A stretch of 64,000 bases of DNA from Coriobacteriaceae bacterium (GCA_003862195.1 QOUO01000002.1:1-64000), one strand, 5' to 3'; shown: positions 51,334 through 60,287, counted from the first letter of the stretch. Notes: a model not told the origin generated them from the sequence alone. Translations and numbers: made by a program.

Positions 51334-51363
51334 AGAGACAGTTACTCTCTACGTACTGTCTCT
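51334..51363 (-). promoter_or_regulatory. Inverted-repeat operator upstream of the second AlbA_2 gene
   Basis: AGAGACAGT (51334-51342) and ACTGTCTCT (51355-51363) are exact reverse complements 12 bp apart. Three TAGAGAG-type repeats overlap. The site is 20 bp upstream of the -10-like TATACT. Confidence 0.6.
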
Positions 51364-51559
51364 CTACTATCTTTCACATCTCTTTATTGCAAGACACGTC
51401 AGCCCAAGCGCCACGTCCTTCTCCCCCCGCCACGCGTGGCGCGATCTGATAGCACGTTGGCGCGTGCTGATGTTCTTTGGCACGGGCGGCTCCCGTACTC
51501 TCTTCATCGTCAAGAGAGCGGCGGCCACGGGTGCCGCACGGAGGAAAGGGACCCACACC

Positions 51560-52089
51560 ATGCAGAACGCAAGCCTCAAGAACGCGGCACTCGTCACCGG
51601 CTCCTACGGCGGGCTCGGCACCTGCTTCGTGAACATCCATGCCGGAAAGGGCGGCGACTCATCCTGGTCGGCCGCAGCCAGAAGAAGCTCGACGCCCAAG
51701 CCGAGCAGATGCGCCAGCGCTACGGCGTCCAGGCCGTGGGCGAGCTGGCGCCTGGCGTGGACGCCGCGTCCGCGCTGATGCAGGAACCTCCCGAGGGCAC
51801 GTCCTTCTCCACCTTCCTGGGATGCGAGCCAAAGGCCGGGCCGCAGAACGCGCTGGCCTTCCGCTCGGAGGACATGGACGTCCCCTTTGTGAGCCACAAC
51901 GATGCCATGTGGGGCTACTTCGAGCCCGAACTGGGGCGTCGCCTGGCCAAGCACTACCTCAAGACCACGGCCATGGGAACCGACCAGATCGCCTACCTGC
52001 TGGGATACCTGGAGCTCAACAGCTTCTTGCGGGCGTTCAGCTCGTGGTGCGACATGAGCCCGAGCGAGTGGCGCAGGCGCAACGCGTAG
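51560..52089 (+). pseudogene. Degraded SDR dehydrogenase fused to an AraC-family C-terminus
   Basis: The first part encodes a short-chain dehydrogenase start (ALVTGSYGGLGTCFVNIH) and shifts frame near 51640-51665, after which LILVGRSQKKLDAQAEQMRQ continues the SDR. From about 51790 it becomes an AraC-type regulator remnant: VSHNDAMWGYFEPEL, then KTTAMGTDQIAYLLGYLELN and SWCDMSPSEWRRRNA. The first helix-turn-helix is missing. A frameshift plus internal deletions explain it. ATG at 51560 has GAGGAAAGGG. The pseudogene is not expected to make a product. Confidence 0.8.
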
Positions 52090-52101
52090 GGCGGGCGGCG
52101 C

Positions 52102-52159
52102 TAACTCATAATAAGAACGCTCCATAGTATGAGTTATTCGCTAAGTCATACTATGGAGC
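52102..52159. repeat. Overlapping alternative hairpins between the pseudogene and the GH3 gene
   Basis: TAACTCATA (52102-52110) pairs with TATGAGTTA (52128-52136), while GCTCCATAGTATGA (52119-52132) pairs perfectly with TCATACTATGGAGC (52146-52159). The two hairpins share 52128-52132 and exclude each other. This is AT-rich in a GC-rich setting. Confidence 0.7.
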
Positions 52160-52177
52160 CGCGGCTCGCCTGCTCGC

Positions 52178-54550
52178 CTACCCCTTGTGCCACGGCGCGC
52201 GGCCGTTGGCCACGTTGAGGAGCACCCGCGCCATTCCCGCGGACAAGGCACCACCCGAGCTGTTGACCAGCCCAAACAACGCGCAGCCCGCGCTGGACAT
52301 GATGGACATGCGGCACTGCGGGTCGGTCTTGTCCTTGTAGCCGCGCTCGACGGCGGCCTTGATCTGGCCCGCGACAAAGCGGCAGACGCCGGAGGTCCTG
52401 CCCATCTCCAGCAGTGAGTCCGTCTCGTCGTAAGTGCCCCTGCTGTGATGTGCCTCCGGCGGGATGGGTCGGCCGAGAAGTGCCTGGAAGTCCTCCCTGC
52501 CCGGCTTGCCGTGGGGCGCGACGTACCACGTGCCCGAGAGCCTTGCCGGGCGCGCGATGCCCTTGCCGGAGACCGCGAGCTCGCCCGCGAGTCGCACGTC
52601 CTCGACCGAGGCCCCAACAAATACCTGGTAGATGCCGCCAATCGTCTTCCGCGCGCCGTCCCACACGGCAAACGCCGCCGTGTCCAGGGGCACGCTCACG
52701 CGCTTCGTCTGGCCGGGGGCCAGCTCCACGCGCGCGAAGCCGGCGAGCACCCGCGCCGGTCGCGGCAGCCCGCCCTCGGGCGCGCCCACGTAGACCTGCA
52801 CGACCTCCGCGCCGGCGACCGCACCGACGTTGGTCACGTCGAAGCTCGCCGTGGCGCCGTGGCCGCGGCCGTCGCCCGGGTCAAGCTCCAAGTTGGCATA
52901 CGAGAAGCTCGTGTACGAGAGGCCGTGCCCAAAGCAGTGCGCCACGGGCACGCCCGCCGTCTGGTAGTAGCGGTATCCCACAAAGACGCCCTCGCGGTAC
53001 TGCGACTGGCGGTGCGGCCTGCCCCACCAGCCCATGCAGGGGGCGTCGTCCGCCGTGAGCGGCCAGGTCTCGGGCAGGCGCCCGGACGGGTTGACCGCAC
53101 CCTCCAGCACGTCGACCGTCGCCTCCGCGCCGGCCTCGCCGCCCAGGCCCGCGTACAGCACCGCGGCCACGTCCTTCTCCCACGGAAGCTCGACGGGGCT
53201 TCCGCACTGCAGCACCACCACGGTGTTGGGGTTGGCGACCGCCACGGCCTCCACCAGGCGGTTCATGCCCTCGGGAAGGCGCATGTCGTCGCGGTCGTAG
53301 CCCTCGGACTCCACGGTCTCGGGCAGGCCGCACACCACCACGGCCACGTCCGCGCCGCGGGCCGTGCGCACGGCCTCGGCCACCAGCGCGTCCGTGGTGG
53401 CGCCGGTGCGTGCGTCGTAGCCGGCGGCATAGGCCCAGCCGGGACGCAGCCCGCGGATGCTGCTCACGTGGCGCGCGTTGATGTGGCTGGAGCCTCCGCC
53501 CTGGTAGCGGGGCCTGTCCGCCATCTGGCCCACCAGCGCCACGCTCGTACCCGCGGCAAGCGGCAGCACGCCGTTATTGGTGAGAAGGACATGCCCCTCG
53601 GCCGCGACGCGGCGCGCGACGGCACGGTTTGCCTCCACGTCCACCGCGGGCGCGCCCTGGGCGTCGTTCGCGTGGGAGATCGCGAGCGCCGCAAGGCGAC
53701 GCGCAGACTCGCGCACGCGCCCCTCGCGGAGCGTCCCAGCGTCCAGCGCGGCGGTCGCCTGGGCCTGCAGGTGCCTGGTGCCGCCGGGCATGGCCAGGTC
53801 GCAGCCCGCCTCGTAGGCGGCGGCGCGGTCATGCATGCCGCCCCAGTCCGTCACCACCACGCCGTCGAACCCCCACTCGTCGCGCAGGATGTCGCGAAGC
53901 AGGTGGTCGTTGTCGCTGCAATAGGTGCCGTTCAGCATCACGTAGGCGCTCATGACCATCTGCGGCCTGGCCTCGCGCACCACCATCTGGAAGGCGCGCA
54001 GGTAGACCTCGCGCAGGGTGCGCTCGTCCACCACGCAGTCGTTACTGAAGCGCTTGTACTCCTGGTTGTTGACGGCAAAGTGCTTGATGCAGGACCCCAC
54101 GCCCGTGGACTGCACGCCCCTCACGTAGCTTGTGCCCAGCGTGCCCGCCAGGTACGGGTCCTCGCTCAGGTACTCGAAGTTGCGGCCGCAGAGCGGGCTG
54201 CGCTTGATGTTGAGGCCCGGCCCCAGCACCACGCCCACGCCGAGCGAGCGCGCCTCGTGCCCGATGGCACGCCCCATCTGGCCCGCGAGCTCCGCGTCCC
54301 ACGTGGCGGCCACGGTAGCCAGGCACGGGAAGCAGGTGGCGGGCTCGGCGGGACCCGCGCCGCGCACGTCGTTTCCGGGCCTCTGGTAGCGGAGGCCATT
54401 GGGCCCGTCGCTCACCGTGAGCGCGGGGATGCCGGCCTCGGGATAGGCCCTGGTGCGCCAGAAGTCCGCGCCGACGTCCAGGTCAAGCAGCTGCTCGCGG
54501 CTCAGCTTGGCCACCCCCTTCTCGGCGGCGTCCGTGCACTTGGAATCCAT
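52178..54550 (-). CDS. Glycoside hydrolase family 3 beta-glucosidase
   Basis: 790 aa, with no signal peptide, so cytoplasmic. The (alpha/beta)8 domain has VSDGPNGLRYQRPG, LGPGLNIKRSPLCGRNFEY, IKHFAVNNQEYKR (KHF), and the nucleophile Asp in GVVVTDWGGMHDRAAAY. A flavodoxin-like second domain (ADVAVVVCGLPETVESEGYDRDDM) and an Fn3-like region (ASFDVTNVGAVAGAEVVQVYV) follow. Substrate probably beta-glucosides. Its ATG abuts the tetR stop, so the pair is an operon. Confidence 0.93.
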   Translation of the reverse strand: MDSKCTDAAEKGVAKLSREQLLDLDVGADFWRTRAYPEAGIPALTVSDGPNGLRYQRPGNDVRGAGPAEPATCFPCLATVAATWDAELAGQMGRAIGHEARSLGVGVVLGPGLNIKRSPLCGRNFEYLSEDPYLAGTLGTSYVRGVQSTGVGSCIKHFAVNNQEYKRFSNDCVVDERTLREVYLRAFQMVVREARPQMVMSAYVMLNGTYCSDNDHLLRDILRDEWGFDGVVVTDWGGMHDRAAAYEAGCDLAMPGGTRHLQAQATAALDAGTLREGRVRESARRLAALAISHANDAQGAPAVDVEANRAVARRVAAEGHVLLTNNGVLPLAAGTSVALVGQMADRPRYQGGGSSHINARHVSSIRGLRPGWAYAAGYDARTGATTDALVAEAVRTARGADVAVVVCGLPETVESEGYDRDDMRLPEGMNRLVEAVAVANPNTVVVLQCGSPVELPWEKDVAAVLYAGLGGEAGAEATVDVLEGAVNPSGRLPETWPLTADDAPCMGWWGRPHRQSQYREGVFVGYRYYQTAGVPVAHCFGHGLSYTSFSYANLELDPGDGRGHGATASFDVTNVGAVAGAEVVQVYVGAPEGGLPRPARVLAGFARVELAPGQTKRVSVPLDTAAFAVWDGARKTIGGIYQVFVGASVEDVRLAGELAVSGKGIARPARLSGTWYVAPHGKPGREDFQALLGRPIPPEAHHSRGTYDETDSLLEMGRTSGVCRFVAGQIKAAVERGYKDKTDPQCRMSIMSSAGCALFGLVNSSGGALSAGMARVLLNVANGRAPWHKG

Positions 54551-55159
54551 CTAGGCCTCCCGTTCGGGCCCCGAGGCCTCGCCCTTCTCGCATAGCGTGG
54601 AGCCCACGGCCACGATGAGCCGGCAGAGGCTCTGGTTGAGCTCCTCCACGGTCTCGCTGCCGTACGTGCCCTCGAGCCAGGAGCCGTACGCGTCGCGCAC
54701 GCCGCCGAGCACGAAGTCGACCACCTCGACCGGGTAGTTGCCGGAATCCGGGAACTCCTGCCTGATCATCTGGTGCAGGCGCTCCGCGATGCGGTTCATG
54801 ATGGCCGTGAGGAAGGGCCCGAGCCGGTCGTTGTCCACGAGCTTGCGGATGAGCGAGAGGTTGTCGCACACGAAGTCTCCCAGGCGCTGCAGGAGCGGCA
54901 TGGGGTCCTGGAAGAACGAGCGGCTCACCAGCGGGCTGAGCGAGGCGGAGAGCCGCTCCGTCAGGTCGTCCATCGTCTGGTCCATGAGCTGGTCCACGCT
55001 CTGGAAGTGGGCATAGAACGTGCCGCGATTGAGGTCCGCGCGGCGCGTGATGTCCGTCACGGTGATCTTGTCGTACGGCTTCTCCGCGATGAGAAGCGTG
55101 AGCGCCTCCTCGAGCAGGCGTATCGACCTCAGGGCGTTGCGATTCTTGGTGGCAGCCAT
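54551..55159 (-). CDS. TetR-family transcriptional regulator
   Basis: 202 aa. The N-terminal helix-turn-helix ITVTDITRRADLNRGTFYAHFQSVDQLMDQ is a standard TetR DNA-binding part, followed by a helical ligand domain. ATG at 55159. It is divergent from the MMPL gene and upstream of GH3, so it probably controls either. Palindromes at 55201-55262 are likely binding sites. Confidence 0.92.
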   Translation of the reverse strand: MAATKNRNALRSIRLLEEALTLLIAEKPYDKITVTDITRRADLNRGTFYAHFQSVDQLMDQTMDDLTERLSASLSPLVSRSFFQDPMPLLQRLGDFVCDNLSLIRKLVDNDRLGPFLTAIMNRIAERLHQMIRQEFPDSGNYPVEVVDFVLGGVRDAYGSWLEGTYGSETVEELNQSLCRLIVAVGSTLCEKGEASGPEREA

Positions 55160-55200
55160 CTTTCCCCCAAACCCATGCGCCGGCCGGTGCCGTGTCATTC

Positions 55201-55262
55201 TCGCACACACAAGTGCGAAATTGTCGCTATTTGAACGGCATTCAAAATGCTGTGCAAATAGC
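55201..55262. promoter_or_regulatory. Nested palindromes in the tetR/MMPL divergent region
   Basis: TCGCAC...GTGCGA (55201-55218), TTGAACGGCATTCAA (55231-55245, a 5-5-5 palindrome) and GCTATTTG...CAAATAGC (55226-55262). The last two share a centre region and suit a TetR dimer. The rest of 55160-55399 holds no gene. Confidence 0.6.
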
Positions 55263-55399
55263 TCCCCCACACCCTTTTCAGCCCTGATGTGGGTAATTTC
55301 CAACATGTGTATGTTTTACCACATTTGGACATACTCAAACGGTCGTTCGCCAGCAACGAGAAAAGTCGTCGGCGGGCGCGGAGAGGGAGGCACCAGGAA

Positions 55400-57550
55400 A
55401 TGGAACGGCTGTTTCGCGGGGTCCTGAAGCACCGCGGCATCGTGATCGGCGTCTTCGTGACGCTTGCGGTCATCTGCGCGTGCCTGATCCCGCAGGTCAA
55501 GATCGACGCGAACATGAGCGACTACCTGCCGCCCACGGCCAAGTCGTCCGAGGACCTCGACGCGATGAAGCGCATCTACGGCAACGACATCACCAACGCA
55601 CGCGTCTACGTCACGGGCATCAGCCTGCCCGACGCCAAGGCGCTCGACAAGCGCCTCAAGGGCGAGAAGGACGTGATCTCGGTCACGTGGCTCGGCGACG
55701 AGGTGGACGTGAGCGAGCCGCTTGAGACCCAGGACGCGGACACGATATCCGACTGGTACGACGGCAAGGGCTACCTGTTCCAGGCCGTGCTCAAGTCCGG
55801 CGTGAAGCAGAGCCAGATCGACCACATCCGCAAGGTCGCCAAGGCCGTCCCCGGCGCCAAGAAGGTCGCCATCGACGGATCGGCCGCGGACGACGCGGCC
55901 AACATGGCCACCATCAACACCGACATGGGCAAGATCATGACGATCGCCGTGATCGTGGTGCTCGTCGTGGTGGCGCTCAACACCACCAGCTACCTGCACC
56001 CGATCGTGATGCTGCTCACCATAGGCGTGGCCATCATCCTCAACATGGGCACGAACATCTTCAGGGGGACCATCTCGTCCATCACGCAGCTTGTGGCGAG
56101 CGTCCTGCAGCTGGCGGTCTCCATGGACTACTCCATCGTCCTTCTCACCAACTTCGGGCGCGCGCAGCAGAAGACGGACGACCAGTTCGAGGCCATGGTC
56201 GCGGCCATGACCAAGTCGTTCCCGGTCATCCTGAGCTCCGCGGCCGTCACGTTCTTCGGATTCCTGTCGCTTTCCGCCATGCAGTTCCTCATCGGCGCGG
56301 ACATGGGCATAGCGCTGGCCAAGGGCATTGTGTGCTCGTTCTTCTCCATCACGCTCCTCATGCCCTGCATCCTGTACAACATGCGCAACCTCGTGGCCAA
56401 GACCACGCACAAGCCGTTCTTCCGCAGCTTCCATGGCATGGCCAAGGTCTGCCACGCGCTGTCCGTCCCCGCGCTCATCATCGCGGCCGTCGTGGCCGTG
56501 CCGGCGCTCCTGGCCTCCCAGTCCGTGAGCTTCACGTACGGGTCTGCCGCCAACATGTCGCCCACCTCGCAGGTCAAGCTTGACGGCGACGTGATCAACA
56601 AGGCGTTCGGCCAGCAGCAGACGTGGGCCATCATGGTCCCGGCCGAGCACTGGGGCGACGAGAACGCCCTGGTGGAGGACCTGCAGAAGCTCCCCACCAC
56701 CAAGAGCGTCCTCTCCTACTCCACCATCGCGAGCTCCGCGATGCCCCACCAGCTGGCTGACAAGAGCCAGATAAAGCAGCTCTTCAGCGGCGGCTACAGC
56801 CGCATCGTCCTCACGTCCAAGATCCCGGACGAGTCCAAGCAGGCCTTTGACCTGGTCGACAAGGTCCGCAGCCTCTGCAAGGCGCGCTATGGCAACAGGT
56901 ACCGCCTCGTGGGCAACGCCGTGAGCTACTCGGACATCAAGTCCGTCACGTCCAGCGACAACACCACGGTCAAGCTCGCCTCGATCCTGGCCATCGGCGC
57001 CGTGCTGCTGGTCATGTTCAGGTCCATCTCCATCCCCATCATCCTCATCATGGCGATCGAGGTCTCCATCTGGATGAACGAGGCCGTCCCCTACCTCATG
57101 GGGCAGACCATGAACTTCGTGGCCTTCCTCGTGATCGACTCCGTGCAGCTGGGCGCCGCGGTCGACTACGCCATCATCTACACGGAGGAGTACCTGGCGC
57201 GCCGCAAGCGCATGCCCAAGGGCGACGCCTCCTTCCAGGCGGTCGAGAAGACCGCGCAGCCCATCATGACATCGAGCTCGATCCTGATCCTCGCGTGCCT
57301 GGGCATCTACTTCAGCGTGTCGAGCCCCATGATCCAGCAGGTGGGCATGCTGATCGCCCGTGGCGCCCTCATCAGCGTCATCCTGATCTTCTTCGTGCTG
57401 CCGCTGCTCTTCAGGCTGCTCGACGGCTTCGTGCGCGTCACCAGCTACAAGATCGGCTTCTATCGCGGCGAGCCCAAGCAGGACACCGCGGCCGCAGACA
57501 GCGGCAACCCAGACCCCAACCAGGGCGCCGGCCAAGGCGCCAACGCATAG
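55400..57550 (+). CDS. MMPL/RND family membrane transporter
   Basis: 716 aa. One membrane helix near residue 15, an extracytoplasmic domain, then a five-helix bundle (IMTIAVIVVLVVVALNTTS, AVSMDYSIVLLTNFGRAQQ); the whole unit is repeated in the second half with QLGAAVDYAIIYTEEYLARR. The MDYS and VDYA aspartates are the RND/MMPL proton relay positions. It probably exports a lipid or amphiphile. ATG at 55400 is preceded by GGGAGG. The next gene starts 49 bp downstream. Confidence 0.9.
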   Translation: MERLFRGVLKHRGIVIGVFVTLAVICACLIPQVKIDANMSDYLPPTAKSSEDLDAMKRIYGNDITNARVYVTGISLPDAKALDKRLKGEKDVISVTWLGDEVDVSEPLETQDADTISDWYDGKGYLFQAVLKSGVKQSQIDHIRKVAKAVPGAKKVAIDGSAADDAANMATINTDMGKIMTIAVIVVLVVVALNTTSYLHPIVMLLTIGVAIILNMGTNIFRGTISSITQLVASVLQLAVSMDYSIVLLTNFGRAQQKTDDQFEAMVAAMTKSFPVILSSAAVTFFGFLSLSAMQFLIGADMGIALAKGIVCSFFSITLLMPCILYNMRNLVAKTTHKPFFRSFHGMAKVCHALSVPALIIAAVVAVPALLASQSVSFTYGSAANMSPTSQVKLDGDVINKAFGQQQTWAIMVPAEHWGDENALVEDLQKLPTTKSVLSYSTIASSAMPHQLADKSQIKQLFSGGYSRIVLTSKIPDESKQAFDLVDKVRSLCKARYGNRYRLVGNAVSYSDIKSVTSSDNTTVKLASILAIGAVLLVMFRSISIPIILIMAIEVSIWMNEAVPYLMGQTMNFVAFLVIDSVQLGAAVDYAIIYTEEYLARRKRMPKGDASFQAVEKTAQPIMTSSSILILACLGIYFSVSSPMIQQVGMLIARGALISVILIFFVLPLLFRLLDGFVRVTSYKIGFYRGEPKQDTAAADSGNPDPNQGAGQGANA

Positions 57551-57599
57551 CGCCCACACGGCGCACGTCAGGCACAACCACACGAACGGAGTGACAGAC

Positions 57600-60287
57600 A
57601 TGAGCAAGACAAACGCAAGCGAGATCCCCCTCGGCAAGCGGATAGCGACCGGCGCCATAGGCGCGGTGCTGAGCCTCAGCATGACCATCCCGTTTGGCAC
57701 CACACAGGCCATCGCGGAGGAGGCCTCCGACACGGGCGAGAAGAGCGTGACCCACGGGGCCAGCACCGCCACCACGGCAAAGCGCGAGGTGGTGTACACG
57801 AGGACCAACGCCTCCGGCTCCTCCACCGGCTCGTACGTGGTGAACGCGTTCGACACGCCCACCAAGACGAACATCCAGGACCCCGGCAGCTACCAGAAGC
57901 TGACGAACCTCACCACCAACAAGAAGCTGGAGGAGAAGGACGGCAAGGTCGACCTGACGACCGTCGCGGGCGAGCCCTTCTACTACCAGGGCAACCTCGA
58001 CAAGGACACGACGCTCCCCTGGACGGTGCAGATAACCTACAGGCTCGACGGCAAGGTCGTGAAGCCGAGCGAGCTCGCGGGCAAGGACGGCAAGCTGGAC
58101 ATCGAGCTCAAGGTGACCGGCCTGGTCGACGACTCCGCCACCGCGGACTTTGCCAAGAGCTTCCTGCTGCAGGCGCAGGGCACCTTCCCCAACCAGAACT
58201 TCAAGCTCGACCAGGCCAACAACGCCACCGTCGCCACGAGCGGCAGCAACACCGTCCTCACCTACGTACTCATCCCCGGGCAGGACGGCGACTGGCACAT
58301 CACGGGCAAGGCCAAGGACTTCACCTACAGCGGCTGGCAGATAGCCGCCATGCCGCTTGACCTCAACCTCGACACGAGCAAGATCGACACCTCGGAGCTC
58401 ACGAGCGCCACGGACAAGCTGCAGAGCGGCGTCGCGCAGCTCGACCAGGGCGGCGCCAAGCTGCGTGACGCCCTCGGCGAGCTCGCCAATGGCGCCGGCC
58501 AGGCACAGTCCGGCGCGGGCACGCTCGCGTCCGGCGCGGACCAGCTCGCTGCGGGCACGCGTGAGGCCAAGGCGGGCGTGGGCAAGCTGGACTCCGGTGC
58601 GGGCACGCTCGCGTCCGGCAGCTCGAGCCTGGCGTCCGGCAGCGCCAGCCTCGCGTCCGGCAGCAGGAGCCTGGCGTCCGGCAACGGCAGGCTCGCCACC
58701 GGCGCCAGGCAGCTGAGCCAGGGCGCCAAGTCCCTGCAGGGCGCGCTCCAGAGCCAGAACGGCAACTTCACCAAGCTCGACTCGGGCGCCAAGCAGGTGT
58801 CCCAGGGCACGCAGCAGCTGTACCAGACGCTTTCCGCCACGCTGCCGCAGCAGCTCCTGCAGGTCAACCAGGGCCTCAACCAGACGCGCGCGTCGCTCGA
58901 GGGCATCCAGCAGAAGCTCGCGACCATCAAGCAGCAAGCGGGCAGCATGTCCTCCGCGGCGCAGGGCGCCATCCAGCAGGCCGAGGCCGTCAAGAGCGAC
59001 CTCACGACGCTCGAGAAGGGCGCGAGCGGCCTCACGACGGCGCTGGGCCAGGCCGGCCAGTCCGCCGGCACGGCGCAGGCCGAAGCCACGGGCTCCAAGC
59101 AGGCGGCGGACGGCGCCAAGCAGGCCGCGGACGCGGCCAGCTCCAGCGCCGCGTCGGCCAGCTCCCAGCTCGATGCGCTGCTTTCCGACACCACGCTGAC
59201 CGCCGACCAGAAGGCCAAGATCCAGGCCGCTGACGAGCAGGCCAAGGCGGCCGAGAAGGGCGCGGGCACGGCGTCGCAGTACGCCGCCACCGCCTCCACG
59301 TATGCCGGCAAGGCAGCGCAGGACTCGGGCTCCGCGCTCAACACGATCAAGGGCCTTGGCTCCTCTCTGCAGGGCATGCAGGCCGCTGGCGCGCAGCTCC
59401 AGAAGGACGCCGAGTCGCTCAAGTCCACGCTCGGCCAGATGCAGGCCGGCATCAAGGGCGTGACCGGCGAGTCCGCCGACGTGCTCGACAGCTCGCAGAA
59501 GGTGCTCGACGGCTCGCAGCAGCTCGTCAACAAGACGCAGCAGCAGCTGTCCGGCTTTGACCTCAGCCAGCTCAAGCAGCTGTCCGACGGCGCGGCACAG
59601 GTATCCAGCGGCGTGAGCTCCCTCGTGAGCTCGCTCAAGGCCACGAGCGGCACCACCACGATTGGCGGCGCGGTGAGCAGCCTCGCGAGCGGCGCGGACC
59701 AGCTCAGCAGCGGAGCCGACTCCGCGGCGTCCGGTGCCAACCAGGTCGCCAGCGGCGCGGGCAAGGTCGCGTCCGGCGCAAGCCAGGTCGCGGGCGGCGC
59801 GTCCCAGCTCAAGAACGGGCTCGACACGCTCGACTCCGGCGCGACGCGCCTCGACAGCGGCGCCAGCCAGCTCGCGTCCGGCGCGCACACGCTCGACAGC
59901 GGCCTGGGCACGCTGGCCAGCGGCGCCTCGCAGGCGCACTCCGGCTCCGCCACGCTCGCGAGCGGCCTCGACACGCTCGCCTCGTCCACGAGCGGCCTCG
60001 ACCAGAAGGTGATTGACAAGCTCAAGAGCACCATTCGCCAGAAGCTCGGCCAGGACTACCAGATCCACTCGTTCGTGGACCCCTCCAACACCAACGTGAG
60101 CGAGGTGCAGTTCGTCTACGTGGTGGACGGCGTCAAGGAGGCCAAGTCCTCGAGCGAGAAGAGCAGTGACTCCAAGAGCAGCTCCAAGTCCGAGTCCAAG
60201 TCCTCCAAGGAGGACGAGGGTTCCAAGAGCTCATCGTTCATGGAGCGGCTGGGCGCGCTCTTCTCCGGCAAGAAGGAGGACGAGTAG
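57600..60287 (+). CDS. Giant secreted SG-repeat coiled-coil protein (YhgE/EsaA-like)
   Basis: 895 aa. The first 45 residues form a signal (LGKRIATGAIGAVLSLSMT, then TQAIAEEA, possible cleavage after AIA). An N-terminal beta domain (residues 60-260: VQITYRLDGKVVKPSELAG) precedes about 30 heptad-like units of the form SGAxxLASGxxxL (for example SGAGTLASGADQLAAG), split by a 280-residue helical section with SAxxxxKQAAD. The C-terminus is Ser-Lys-rich and charged and has no membrane helix, unlike YhgE/Pip. It resembles the extracellular parts of YhgE, YueB and EsaA. The adjacent MMPL gene probably supplies the membrane portion. Confidence 0.8.
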   Translation: MSKTNASEIPLGKRIATGAIGAVLSLSMTIPFGTTQAIAEEASDTGEKSVTHGASTATTAKREVVYTRTNASGSSTGSYVVNAFDTPTKTNIQDPGSYQKLTNLTTNKKLEEKDGKVDLTTVAGEPFYYQGNLDKDTTLPWTVQITYRLDGKVVKPSELAGKDGKLDIELKVTGLVDDSATADFAKSFLLQAQGTFPNQNFKLDQANNATVATSGSNTVLTYVLIPGQDGDWHITGKAKDFTYSGWQIAAMPLDLNLDTSKIDTSELTSATDKLQSGVAQLDQGGAKLRDALGELANGAGQAQSGAGTLASGADQLAAGTREAKAGVGKLDSGAGTLASGSSSLASGSASLASGSRSLASGNGRLATGARQLSQGAKSLQGALQSQNGNFTKLDSGAKQVSQGTQQLYQTLSATLPQQLLQVNQGLNQTRASLEGIQQKLATIKQQAGSMSSAAQGAIQQAEAVKSDLTTLEKGASGLTTALGQAGQSAGTAQAEATGSKQAADGAKQAADAASSSAASASSQLDALLSDTTLTADQKAKIQAADEQAKAAEKGAGTASQYAATASTYAGKAAQDSGSALNTIKGLGSSLQGMQAAGAQLQKDAESLKSTLGQMQAGIKGVTGESADVLDSSQKVLDGSQQLVNKTQQQLSGFDLSQLKQLSDGAAQVSSGVSSLVSSLKATSGTTTIGGAVSSLASGADQLSSGADSAASGANQVASGAGKVASGASQVAGGASQLKNGLDTLDSGATRLDSGASQLASGAHTLDSGLGTLASGASQAHSGSATLASGLDTLASSTSGLDQKVIDKLKSTIRQKLGQDYQIHSFVDPSNTNVSEVQFVYVVDGVKEAKSSSEKSSDSKSSSKSESKSSKEDEGSKSSSFMERLGALFSGKKEDE

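Noticed and set aside
51560-51660. Intact short SDR protein
   Set aside because: The frame is lost soon after the glycine motif, and the SDR continuation lies in another frame.
57438-60068. Long minus-strand frame opposite the SG-repeat protein
   Set aside because: It is a low-complexity shadow of the repeat region, with no start or ribosome-binding site of quality.
59811-60100. DNA repeats of the SG-repeat gene as a CRISPR-like or satellite array
   Set aside because: The periodicity follows codons and the protein heptads; units are degenerate at the DNA level.
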